Translations under genes and position numbers: made by a program
Notes under the pieces: generated by a model
Databases searched by the model: none
Seen by the model: the letters and a program-made list of their open reading frames with translations, nothing else
Told to the model about the DNA's origin: nothing
Source of the DNA: Numida meleagris
Taxonomy: Eukaryota; Chordata; Aves; Galliformes; Numididae
Length of the DNA: 64,000 bases
Reading direction: 5' to 3'
Assembly: GCF_002078875.1 (NCBI RefSeq)
Contig: NC_034414.1
Coordinates: 17,833,883-17,897,882, forward strand
In this document: piece after piece, positions 11,588 through 24,258 of the stretch
Layout: each line of letters opens with the position of its first letter
Position numbering within the stretch: position 1 is the first letter of the stretch

Positions 11588-14500
11588 GTATTTAGGCTTT
11601 GCAAATATAAGTAACAGTTCCCTTATCAGTGTCACCAGGACTCTTTAACACTTAGCAAGCAGAAAGATAAATATACTTGGCAGATACAATTTGATCCATT
11701 GCTAAGCCTTCCATTTTACCAATGACCCATGGTGCTCTGCCATTGAAGGGTATGTTAACTATTATAACCTTATACCCTTCAGTGTTGGCTCAGAAACTGA
11801 CCAACTTATGCTCACAGGAAAGACTCCTATGACAGCCTGTAAACCTGATCTGTAACACTAGGGTTTGCTTTGGGAAGCCAGTGGTGATTCTGAGCTTGCT
11901 TACACAAGTCATTATCTAGACATTTTCCTCATGATTTACAAAAGAGCAAGAACTGGGCTCTGTCTCAGGCCTACTTGCTTCTGGGAAGAGGAAGCCAAAA
12001 TGCAATTGAGTTCTGTATTGCAATCAGAAGCATCTCTTCTTACCTATTGCGTTTCTTTGATTACTGGCAAAATTATATTTTGCTACAATGCCACTTTACA
12101 ACTCAGATCTATCTTGAAAAGTTCTGACAGCGTTCCTCTCCTCTTTCAGGTGCCTTCTTATAGATCTCTGCCAGCTACAAAGCCTCCAAGGGAGAGCACA
12201 GTGCTATAAAGGCCTGGCTGTAGGAGAGTGCTGCAGGAAGCTGGAGAGGGCAGATTCTCATCTATACATTCAATTACAAAGGTAATATGTGTGCTTATAT
12301 GTACCCATACACAACACCTAAAATTGAAAGTATGTGGGTATCATTTCTTCTTTTTGTGATCATCTAATTTATCTGTAGCCTCTAAATGATATTCATTCTT
12401 AGTGGTAAAATATTTTCAAGAGATGGTATCTGTTTCCATAGTTCCAGTGACAAGGGGGTCTTTAATGCTGCTAATAGCTCTGAAAAAAAAAATAATAATT
12501 GAGTTTCTTCTGCATTTATATTTCCTAATAATAAGGTCCAAAATAAACTTAAAGAATTGCAGTAATTCAAGATGTTGAGAGAGCATAATGTTCCAAAACG
12601 TATATGTCCCTTGTAATGTCCAAACCACCGTACAGCAGTTCTGAATCTGAAATTTATGATATACAGTTTAAAACAGAGCAAAGTGAGCAATGTCACTTGA
12701 GACACTCTAGAGTTTCACCCAAACTCTAGCAGTTTAACAGCATAGTACTGTTACAGAGTGGCAGAAGAGCTTGAACCAAAACCAGCAAATGCTGTAAAAT
12801 TTGTATTACTTTATTTGTTTACCTTAAGCCCTTTTAAATTTAAGTCTATCTATCCTTCTGGCAGGTACTGAAATAAGTGTTTTTAGCAGAATTATATTTA
12901 GAAGGAACTTTTTAGAAGAATGGCTGAAGATGCAGCATCAGATCTCAAGAAGCACCTTTTGTAATGAAACTATCAAGGTAGACTGGAGCTTTTGGCTATC
13001 ATGAAAATGGATCTTGATTGACTAGAGGTCTGAATCTTTGAGTCATTAAGTTATTGCCTCTTCAACAGCTTCTCGAGAAACATATTCCTCATTTATCACA
13101 ATGAAAGTACTGAATGCTATTTTGAAATCTAAACAAAAAGCAACTGAAAAGCAGTTCATACTAAAACAAGTAGGCATTGACTTGTCACACTCCCTAGATT
13201 GCTGTGCATATCTCTTATTCATTCTCACTGTACAGTTTCTTTGACCCTAACATTCAGATCTTACTAATGTCACCATACATTTCCTGGATGACAAACTGGA
13301 AAAATGAGAAAGGTACTGTTCTGTCAATTCCTGGTCTTATGAGACATTTGGCAATGAGGCAGTGTTTTGGCCCTTAAGCAATAAGAACTCTGTCACTACA
13401 TGAGAGCTGACTAGTTCAGAGGCCACCATTAAGAATCTCTTTCCAGTTAGAGCAATACACACTAGAAGAAACAACACTGAAGATTTTATAGCAGCATGAG
13501 GAGAAAAGAGCTTTGCAGAAAGAAGGAGCAGAAAATGAATTTTGTATGCTAACACTTATCTCCACATTGTTTTATACCACTGACTGCTAATACAATGAAA
13601 TTCAGTAGAATCCCATTGTCAACCACATGTGATTAGACAAAAGGCAACACCAACAAATAACAGAGCACTAACTGTGGAGACTTTACACCTTCAGATATCT
13701 TTTCTTTTTTTTAATTACAAGGAACTTACAGTCTGTTTTTAGTTATTTTTATTGTGTCAGCAATTTTTATGAGCATGGAAAACATCTTCTCGCAAAACAT
13801 TCTCCTTCAATGAATGCTTATATGCTTTAGTTCTCTAAGGTACTGCTGCTTAGCTGGTAAAAGAAAGAAGACAACATCTTTTGGCAAAATTTGAAGCAAC
13901 CTAGGTCTTACAGAGGAACCTTAACAAATCTGAAAGGATAGCCAGGACTCCTCATCCTTGTAAAATGATATAGCCAGAATTAATGGCTGAATAGCAGTAG
14001 CAATTCACTCATTTATGCAGCTGGGTCATGACTGAGTCAGCATTTTACTCAAGATTAAAGCGCACAATCAACCTTTCCACTTGAACATATATCTGTGCAC
14101 ATAAAGAATTGTTTGGTCTTCTGTCCCATGTCGGGAACTCAGAGGTGAATTTATGCACTTTAACATGACAAGCTTCCCCATCCCCTCTCCCACATAAAAG
14201 TTAAAAGCTTTACATGAATGAAAAGTACTTGGTCAGTTTTATACTCTGAATAACAAGGAATTATTGTGTTGCAACCAGTGCTTTCAGGTTTATGAATCCA
14301 ATATTTTACTACTAATAATGCAGCATCAGCACTATTAATACTAAAGTTAAAGGCCAGAGAGGTCTTGTTTCTTTTTAGTTGTTGAGAATTTCCTAGAAAA
14401 AATGAAGAGAGAGGAAAAAATTTTACTTTGTGTTTGCACAGCAACGTCAGTTCATGCTGATGAGACTTTCATCATCATTAAGCATCATTTCATCTCCCTT

Positions 14501-17500
14501 ACCAGTTTTAAAGGGACTTGTTAAAAATCCTGTATATTCCTGGAGAAAGACACTACAGTAACAAGGTGCCCTTCCTCCTTGGAAAAACTTCATTGAGTCG
14601 CGTGGTTAGCACTCCTAGTTAAAATCAGCAGGTAGAAGAGCACGCCCACTGATTACATGGCTTCTCTAAGTCCACATGGTTTCTCCCTCCTGCTACTTTT
14701 TTCCTCTTTCTTTTTTTAATCTCCAAGGATAGCAAAGTCTGTGCCTTGATAATACAGTACAGGCTCTGCAAGCGTGGCTTTACTGTAGCAAGCTGAACTT
14801 CTAGGTCCAGACTCTGCAAGTCTTAGCCCCAAATTATAATAATATTATTGTTCAACTAAATCTCTAGTCCAATTTTCTTAGAGTTCATATCCTTCGGAAG
14901 TGGTTTACGGAAGTTTTCTTTTTAAGTGGCAGCTACATGGGACTTAAAGCAGATGATATATTTTAGGCTATCACTCTTATCTGGAGTTGAGATGCTCAGG
15001 AGAATTAGGAATTCTTTTTTGCTTTTTAATGATGTGTTAGGGCATGGAGTTTCCTGAACATTTAGCAAAGGGATGTCAGGGTGAAACAGCTGCACATATT
15101 AAACTAGCAGTGAAATCCAACTCCTTTTCATCTCCTCAGTTATACAGCTTTTTGTGAAATTATTCCACTGGGCAATGTGTGAATAACCGTTAACTAATAT
15201 ATGATCAATTCAATTTTAAGGTGGTACAAATGGGACTGCCCACGTAGTGCTGACATAGGTGATGGAGCCAGAACTGAGAAAACAAAGTGTTATAAATTGA
15301 TTCAAGTTAAATGACCCGATTCTTAGCTAATTATTTTATAGTTCATTGACATTCAGAAAATGTGAGAACTGCAAACCTTGTAGCAACCAGGTGCCATGAG
15401 ATAGCTGTAAATAGAAAGTCTTTGATGCAACAAATGGTGTGTAGGGGCAGCTCCATACAGGCATTTTAACACAAAGGCTCACTTCCAGAGTTATTGCCAA
15501 AATAAAAAATAAATCAAGCCATAATAGCTATTTTGATCCTGCCTGGAAAACCCTTAGGTGAAAGAATCTGGTGCACTGACCTTACCTTTCCTCATCAGTT
15601 CCTCATTCCTACTCTAGTTACAGTGTAAAAGACATTTACAGAAAGTATAAAGAGAAGTCACCTAATTATTAATGTCAGTGTAAAAGAAAAGCACTTGTGG
15701 AAATAGACATTGGATTCAAATATCACTTTGTAATTTATAATAGAGATTAGAAATCTTCAAAAGTATTGTAGAAGCACAAATACAGCTAAAATAACACAAC
15801 ATGTTTACAAATACCCTTCACTCTCCTCTGGAAGCAGGCAGGGTGACATAATTGATAGTACACTTAAGTAGGGTGGAAATGGAGTACTGATGGAAATGGC
15901 CAATTTTAATCAAGTTTTTAATCAACAAGTAAGATACATTGATTTAGAAGACTGGCTCTAATTTTGATTGATATTTGTTTTTCATTGTTTTCCCATTAAA
16001 AAAAGATTGTTTCTTCTACAAGTGACAAAGCTCACTTCTCCTTTTGGCTTACCGGAAAGTTTTTCTGTGTCTCTTCATATTTATTTCAGAGTTTGCTTTG
16101 CCTCGTATGTATCACTCAAGCATTACTCAGATCTTTCAGGCTGCACTTAGATGAGAATTTGGAACTAAACTAAATATACAAAACAATATTTTACCAAAAA
16201 TAAGCTAAATACAGAAAAAGCAAGACATGGTTTTACCAAGATAGGACACTGGTAGATTTCTTAGATAAAGGAGTATGATTTGTATGTATTAAACTAAATT
16301 AATTGGCTTTTTGATCGCTACAGATTAGGATTTGAGAATTGCTATATATTATCTCTTCTAGTCTAACTTATTTCATGGATTAGAAGTGGGAGACCAACTT
16401 CTTTGCCTTCAAATCCTGAGGAGTTTCAGAAGTTAGAGTCAACTTTTCACTGTACCAAACTAAGTGAACAGACATAAATGAAAAACTTCAATAGCGCAAC
16501 AAGCTCTGCTCAAAGAAGCTCACCCAGCAAAGAATTCAGTGCTTTGGCTTTTGTTAAAAGGTAAGCAGAATTAATTCACTGTTGCCAGAGAAGATGACAA
16601 ATTATCATGATGCTGATCACTTTTAGAGGATCTGACAACAGAGATTTAAAACAAACAAACAAAATCTCAGGGTCCGTGCACACACAGTTCTTGTTTTTAT
16701 CCAAGTACATGACAGCCCCAAGAATGTTATATCCTTCCCTTTCCTTCCTCTCACAAGCTGGAACAGTTTGAGATGGTTTTGTGATGTAGTTTAGGATATC
16801 CCTGAGATCAAGCATCTAGTACAAAAAAATCACAGATTATAGGCAGTTAAAAAACCTTCAAACATTAGTTTATTGATTCATAGTGGTTTCAAAATGTCAA
16901 TCAGTTGGGGTTTTTCTAGGATCAGTGGGGCTCTGTAACCAGGGCTGTTCTTGCTCTGTTAAGCACAGATGATCTCCCAGAAATATTAGATTTTTATTTC
17001 TTATTTCTCCTTTTTCCCCCCCTCCTATACTGTTTTCCAAGATGGAAAATATTGAAGTATGAGAAGGAAGGGAAAATTGCTTGCAAAGACCAAAAATGTG
17101 TGAAAAACTGAAATCACAAAACCCTCTAGAACAGTGAAAGAAAGTTAGAAAGCATAGAAAGAAACTTCTCTGCTCCTTGTTTCAGCTTCTTCATTTGTTT
17201 TGTGGAAAATCTACTCAAAATGAACAGTGTTTCAAAATGAAGCATATTTGTCTTGTAATTTTATTTGTTCAACTAATTAATTTAAAAATATTTTTATTTA
17301 AGTTGGTAAATTATATTTCCCAAGCAATAAAATAAGATCAGCTGCAGTGGAAATGTGTTGGCTGATTGCACTCCTAACTTTGCCCACGGATGCATATTTC
17401 CAAGGCTTTTCTGTTCAGATGCTTTGTTTAACTGAACCTTCTAGGCTCTTAGATGGTATCAACACAGAGGGTCAATTCAAATCATATTTAATTTCAGTTT

Positions 17501-18059
17501 CAAAATATTCATCATACTAGAAAGCACTCCTTGTAATTGTTCAGTTTAATATCACCACGCATCTGACAGCATAATTTCTGTCAATAGGGAAAATCACTCT
17601 TTTTAAGATTTCCACCTTTCCAGTGCTGCTGCAGAATTTTACTTTCAACTTCCTGTCTGACGAATTAACCTTACTTCACTTACAAGTCCTATTAATGAGA
17701 AATATATGCATTTATTCTTAATTTCTGTGCAGCATCTTTTTGACCTTCATTATATTTTGCGGAGGGAAAAAAGAAAAGATGTAATACTGTTTCTAGACTT
17801 ATTTATTAAGAAATAATCTTTATTATTTTTTGCTTCCTTTTAAAGAAATAATACCCTCAGTAGCAATAAGCAGGTTTCTGTCAATCATAGATAAATGTTA
17901 CTTGCTACTCCTACGCCTGTTGGCCACAAAATCTAAGGATAGCATTTGAAGCAGAAAAATAAGCCCTAAAAGTGAATAAATTAGTGTTTAATACAGATTT
18001 GGTAACATTCATGCAAAAGGAATATTCATTCTCAAAGTTCATGAGTCACTAGAAAATAG
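11588..18059. other. Non-coding AT-rich DNA, nothing assignable
   Basis: No gene, RNA or transposon signature was recognised on either strand. The longest open frames (114 codons at 11865-12209 plus, 107 codons at 12382-12705 minus) have no domain or signal I can name. A weak hairpin (TGAAGGGTAT…ATACCCTTCA) lies at about 11745-11800. (AAAC)n and short homopolymers are the only simple repeats. Confidence 0.6.
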
Positions 18060-18095
18060 GTTTCAAACTGTTATACTGACATAATAGTTTGAAAC
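18060..18095. repeat. Hairpin-forming inverted repeat, 15-base arms, 6-base loop
   Basis: Left arm GTTTCAAACTGTTAT (18060-18074) pairs with the right arm ATAATAGTTTGAAAC (18081-18095) across the loop ACTGAC. Fourteen of fifteen positions are Watson-Crick and the odd one would be a G·U in RNA. The stem is too short for a normal pre-miRNA. A small transposon relic or a template-switch mutation are possible origins. Confidence 0.7.
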
Positions 18096-19764
18096 TATAT
18101 AATAGAGTGAAGTTTAAGCAGGGTTTAAGAAAAGACAGCGAAGACTGGGAATTCAGTCCTGCTCCTGGTCCCTTCAGTGATGTACAGGTTTCAGCAAATT
18201 TATTTTGTCAGTCTGTTGGTAAGTAGTTGGCATAGGAGTCCAGCTATCAGTCACTAGAGCTTCTTTAGTTTAGACATAAATTGCGTAGGTGAAGGTTTAG
18301 GGTTGTTTATAAAGAATCCACACAATCTTTTTTTAATCTGTTACTGACAGATGGAAATACCACAGCATTTTTTCAGGGCAAATTCAATGCCTGTTGCTTG
18401 AGACAGCTTAGAGTATGAAGTGCTAGCTAACTGGTCAAAATGCAAGAAAACAGCATTTTTTCATTAAATCCTTCAGTTCTGATATGAGAAGAAAGGTAGG
18501 TGGTAGCCTACAGTGCCATCCTTGAGTGTCAAGGTGTTGACCTGGGTCTCTTCTCCCTTAACAGGTGCCTCATGTAACTCTTCAAAACATACAATGCTTC
18601 TGTACCTTAACTTCAAAGTTTTTTTTCTAAAATTTCACATCTTTGTCTGTTGTCAGCCTCATTATTGTAGTTTTCAGGGAAGTTATTCAGAGCAAGAGGC
18701 TCTATTACGTGTCTACATGTGGGGAGATGACCTTGGCCAGTGGCTGGCCGCCCACTCAGCCGCTCTCTCACTGCCCTTCCTTATGGGGGCTCGCAGGGGG
18801 GAAATATGTTGAAAAAGCTTGTGGGTAGAGACAAAGTCAGGGAAACTGCTTACTAGTTACTGTCAAACTGTTACTTACCAGTTTGTTAAACCAAACTTCA
18901 CTTGGAGAAAATTAATTTTTCACCAATTGAAAGAGCTTTGGCTTTTTTGAGAAACAAAATCAAAAAGACAGGTCTTCCCCCCACACCCTTTCCCACTTCA
19001 CTCCTGAGTCCTCTTTCAAGGAATGGGAGCTGTGATGGGTCCACCACACTTCCTCTCTGCTTCTCCTTCCTCCTCACACTGTTCCCTTACTCTACCATGG
19101 GCCTCTTCAATGGGCTGCAGGCCCTTGCTCTGCCATGGAGCACTCACCACCTTCCTCTTTCTCTGACCTTGGCCTTTACCCTATTGCTTTTTCCCTTTTT
19201 TCCCCTCCTCTCCTTGCCTAGTGCTTTTGCCCTTTCTTTCATACATTTTCCCTGAGATGCCACCAAAAACTCATCTGAGCTCCTAGAGCTAAACAATGTC
19301 TGCTAGGATGGCCACTGGTCCATCATTGGTCCACAAAGAGTACCACATGATCCCTTTTTGTATGTTTCTGGTCCTAATGCAAGGGAGTAGGTTGATACCA
19401 CTATTTCTAACCTCAGATATTCAGCAAATATTTTTTTTCCCCAAATACTTTTCAAGGGCAAATATAGATACCTTTTTGTTTGCATTCTGACTTCCAAGCC
19501 TTGAATCTTTCTCCAAACACAGAGTCCAGAAACTCATTTTTCAAAAGTCCTAAGAGTTGAGTTTCTTACGAGTGTCTGGTCCACTCCAAGGAGAGAAATC
19601 TCAATTTATGAAAAGTAGTATTACAACTGTCATGCTGGCTGATGTCCTCTACTTTTACAACAGAACAATAGAAAATCAATTACGCTGACAACCCCCCTTG
19701 TGGGGTGAAACTATGTAGGCTTTCTCAACAGACAACAGATGTTTCTTGAAGGCTGATTTCTGAA
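18096..19764. other. Non-coding DNA with a pyrimidine-rich patch
   Basis: Mostly ordinary sequence. About 18960-19255 is strongly pyrimidine-rich on the plus strand (repeated ttcctcct/ccctttt words). This yields an artificial-looking 117-codon frame at 18902-19255 rich in Pro, Ser, Leu and Phe; I treat it as composition-driven, not a gene. Confidence 0.5.
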
Positions 19765-19793
19765 GCCTAATTCCTTAGGTAAGGAAATTAGGC
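19765..19793. repeat. Tight hairpin, 13-base stem with one bulge, 2-base loop
   Basis: GCCTAATTCCTTA (19765-19777) is followed by GG and then TAAGGAAATTAGGC (19780-19793). The right arm is the reverse complement of the left except for one extra A. It lies 1.7 kb from the 18060 hairpin. There is no sequence resemblance between the two, so they are not copies of one element. Confidence 0.7.
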
Positions 19794-21495
19794 ATCTTTT
19801 CACAAATATTATATCTTCATTTCTGCAGCTACATATTGCAATCCTTCTGCATTTCCAGGAGTGGTAGGCTTTATCACAGAGACAGCTGCTCTATGTTGGA
19901 CTAGAACCACTACTTTTTTGCTTATGGACTACCAAGCAGTGTGCAGATGGTGACACTTGCCAAAAATCTCAGCAAACTGACATTGCATTAGGTGAAAAAT
20001 ATTTGTTCCGTTCCTTTCCCCACCATACCACCCTTCTCTGACTCATATTTGTACGTCTAGAAAAAGATACAATATTTGGTATTAAAACTTACATTGGTAA
20101 AGGGTTGTAGCAACACAAGTTTTTAGAGAAGTATTCTGCCAGGTCAGGCAAGGATTTATTTTCTGAATGCCTAATACATATTTAAAAGCTGATAATAGCA
20201 CATGATAGCTCCAAAAACATTATATAACTTCTTAAGTGTCTATTAAAAAAGTAGAGCCTTTGCCATTAAAAAAAAAAATAGAAGCCTGTGAGATTCCCAC
20301 CATCTGGATGGAGTCTTTTTTCTTCCCAGATGAATTAGTTGTCAAGGGAGGAATTATTTTAGGCATCAAGTAACCCCTGATTGTGAGTGACAGACTAACA
20401 CAAGAGCAGATGCAAGGTTACTGCTGCCTATCCATTATGTGGAAAGGAGACCCATGCATGTCCTACTTACTGTGCATACTGACTTGGGTTATTAAAAGAG
20501 TAACTAGAGGTGGGTTAGACCCAGAAGATAGCTCATACCACTCACAACAGATGTTCTTTCACAAGAGAGAAAACAAACACTGGATACTTTCTGGGGATAC
20601 TGTAGAAGGAGGGATCTTCACTACTTTCAGCAAGTCACTAGTTCAGATTCTCAACACAAACCCAACTTTTTTCACTCAAACAACAGTTATTTGGTAAGCT
20701 TTCTTAGAGCCTGAATTCTGCAGAAATCATGCTTTGGGATAACAAACTTACTTGCAAATCTCCCATGCATAACAACGTCATGATTAATTCATGTAAATAG
20801 AATAACTGGTAACATTTTGAATGCATACTAAGATAGAAATCATTTTTTATCACCACCTATTTCAGCTAATGAAAGTCTCTTAATTTACATAAACATGGAT
20901 ATCTGTAAATCCCCCTGTCCTTGTAGGCACTACAAGTCTTTTATGGGAACATTTGGGAGCATCTACCCAATAACATTATATATATATATAACATTATATT
21001 TACAGATTTATTTAATACAAGCTATTTCCAGATTTACAATGAAAATTCACTGTTATAGTAGAACTGTATGAAATGCTGTCTAGAATTTTTCTGCCACTTA
21101 CCTTATTTCTCTATGAATTGAAAACTCAAATCCTGTCCATCCAAATCTTTACCATGATTTTAGGAGAATGTTTGGATTGGTCTCACATCTGAAACAATTC
21201 TTTGATTTAGTGGACCCAAGTTAGCTAAATCTGAAAATTCAAAAGTGATCTGGCTGTCTGTGAAGCATCTTACAATCTGAAAGGAAAATAATGTCTGCAA
21301 GCAGTAAACACTGCAAGCCACTACCCTACATTTTTCAGATCTAATATAAAGAGAGCAGGGGGTCCAAACAAACAGATATATGAAATAAATGTGTGCTAAA
21401 TACTATTGATATCTGATCATTTTCTCTTTAGAGAGCATGATGAAACACAAGAGGACTGTGGACAGTGCTAGCTAAGAATAAAGAAATAAAAAACA

Positions 21496-21509
21496 GTGCC
21501 ATCTTGTGG
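21496..21509 (-). promoter_or_regulatory. CTCF-like motif match
   Basis: GTGCCATCTTGTGG matches the reverse complement of the CTCF core (consensus CCASYAGRKGGCRC) at 13 of 14 positions. One-base-off matches to a degenerate 14-mer are expected now and then in 64 kb, so binding is only a possibility. CTCF organises chromatin loops in vertebrates. Confidence 0.3.
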
Positions 21510-24244
21510 TAAGTAAAATACTATGATGAGGGAAAATCGATTTTTAACACATAGTCAAAAGTGTTAGAATAAGGCTTTTTAGAACTGGAGTTGGTGTCTT
21601 TTTCCTCCCGTCTTGGCTTCTTTGATGAGCCTATTAGTTCTGCTGTTAGATGTGGAATACCAATAACAAAAAATCATAAACCCATGACATAAGGAAAAAC
21701 AGAAACATCTAGTTCTGCCAGCAAGGCACAATTAGTAGCCACAGCATGCTGACTTTAAGTAAAAGTATTTGCATCTAACTCCTGATTGTATTATCCTATT
21801 TTATATCCATCAGTATTCTATATGTATGAACTACTGAAGGAGAACTTGATCAGTGCTTATGCTCAGTATCTCACTGCTGAAATGCCATGAAGCTGAAACT
21901 GCAGCTCAGGATTGCTGTGCAGCTCAAAGTATCACTCTTGGGAAAATCATTTTGAAGAAACAAGGTGTATTTTCTGTAAACATACTCTCTGAAATTATGC
22001 AGTCTACCCAGGAAGGTATGAACTGATGGGAATGATACCAGCAGTACCAGAAAGCAGCAGTGCCTTGCTCTAATTACTGATACCACAGTATTACTGGAAA
22101 TAAACCTGAAGCCTTATCAGGCACAGTGACTTTAGCAAAATATTTCTAAGGCCTGAGTAAGACTGTTGAAATCAGCAGGATCTTTTGTCTTTGACCTAAA
22201 TGGAACAAAACCTAGCGTATGCATACTTCTAACATTATCCAATATTTTCTGGTTTATTCCGTGGGATTTTTTCTTAAATCATGTGATCTGCTTACCAGTT
22301 CAGTTGGTGGCAATAACATAATAAAAGCTTGATAAGTATTTTAGGAGCCATGAACTGTCTGGTACAGTATCTTCCAGTGAGTAATACATACTCAGAAGTT
22401 ACTCCATTAATTTGTTCTACTTGATTACTTTAGAGATAAGAAAAGAATTCTACAGTTTTTGTTATTAAAAATTCCTTTTGAGTACCCATACAGAAAACCT
22501 TGGATTTCTTGAGATTTATCAACAGTATTTATTGGGGGAAAAAAGAGTTGAAAAGAAAGATAAGTTCTGTGGAATTTTCCAAAGTCCTAATTAAGATTTT
22601 TTTTTTTAATTATCCTTGAGGTTGACATAATTAATTCCTGGTCCTTAGCCAAAGGTATTAGAATTAAAAGATTTGCATGTCTTTATCTGAAGCATGTTAT
22701 TCATCCTAAGCAATAAACATAACTCTTTGCCATAAATGTTAGGCCTACAGTATTCTGAATGTTGCCAAGAGGAAAGAGGAAAACCTTTTACACAAAGAAA
22801 AAAAAAATACAGGTAAGTTCTGCCCAAACAGTGAGTAACCTTATTTCAATTCAGATTCATGTCTTGAATATGTAGACTTTGGTTTTATCATATGACTGAA
22901 GTAAATACCTCTTCCTTTTGTAACAGCACATGTTTTTAAATAGTGGTCTATCATTTTTATTTGACTAATTCTCACTCCACTACTCCTGAAGGGCTTCAAG
23001 AGCTCATATATTCATCATCTGTCAAAATAATCTCCATGGTATCTTTGATTCAGACAAACAAAGTGTCCAAAATGAGAATTTCTTCCTGAAAAATGAAGAT
23101 CAAATCATTTATCATCTTTCATTGTTATTTTACATACAGAAACGAATATATACTTCTATCTAATTTTATAACTGTAGATGGTGGGAAAATAAAAGAGCAG
23201 TTCAGTGTCACAGAATGTACAGCACTCATATGTTTTCCTGCAGTGAGCTTTCTAAAGTGTAATTTTTAATACTTACTGTAGTGCATTAAAAGCAACAGGT
23301 TGCACTTACCTCTAAATCATTGAGCTCTAATGGTTCAACACATGGTCTGCGAAAGTCCTACTGAGACTCACAAGCAACAATGTAGTGTATATGAAGAAAG
23401 AGGTGATGACTTTATCGCATTAGGTGTGTTGAAATCTATTAGCATCTAAAACAGCACCTCATCACTTTTGGTAGGAGTGCTCAGATTATCACAGTAACCG
23501 TTCAAGCCAGGAAAAGAAGTCTATAAGTCCCCCTATTATCTCTTTATACATACTGTCTCATCTGATTGACAAACACCTATCTACTTGCTGGAGGAAGTTC
23601 AGGGGCTATACTCCTAATCAGTGCCAGAGCAATCCCAATGTATTCCCATGCGACCTCAGAGCGTACAACACGAGTAATGCAAAGGAAGTGAAGAATATGT
23701 TGAGCTATGATAGCACTCAGTAGCTATCCATCTTTAGTCAGCAGCATTTTCCCAAGCACCTTAAAGTGTTTCTGGGAGGTAAAAAGCAAATAGTCTGGTT
23801 ACCTTTTTTGTTAGAAACAGGTGGTGTTTTCCAAAGGCCATACATACAAAACCATACTTTTCTCCTAAATATTTCCCAATGGCTGAAGTAAGGAGAAGCC
23901 ATGAGTCTAGCTGATGGGAATAAAATCATACACTAAAACACAGGGCTTAGCTGAAAGAGCATCAGGCTGCTGCTTTTTTTAAATATCAGAAATGAATCAT
24001 TATTTTGTTATTTTCTACCTTTGTGCTGAAAATATTCCCCAGGCCTAAATCGCAAGAGAAGAATATATTCTGGACTCTGACAGGTATTTATTCACTGACA
24101 CTAAAAAATAACTGATCATAACATCACCGGAGGAACTGATGTTAGATTGTGACCAAAGCAAGTGCGTATATGGATATGTTAACCATGTACATTGGCCAAT
24201 GAACCGACTAAGAGCATTTTTAGTCACATTTTGGTCATAATTGT

Positions 24245-24258
24245 CCAGTAGGTGGTGT
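24245..24258 (+). promoter_or_regulatory. Weak CTCF-like motif match
   Basis: CCAGTAGGTGGTGT matches the CTCF core consensus CCASYAGRKGGCRC at 12 of 14 positions, the two differences being T for C near the 3' end. Orientation is opposite to the 21496 match, so the two point toward different sides. A weak call listed mainly for completeness. Confidence 0.15.

Noticed and set aside
18902..19255. 117-codon plus-strand frame rich in Leu, Pro, Ser and Phe, looking hydrophobic
   Set aside because: The apparent membrane-like segments come from a pyrimidine-rich strand bias, not from a recognisable membrane protein.
19880..19905. 'gttggactaga' resembling a CR1 tail
   Set aside because: The neighbouring CR1 words and the terminal ATTCTATG repeat are absent.
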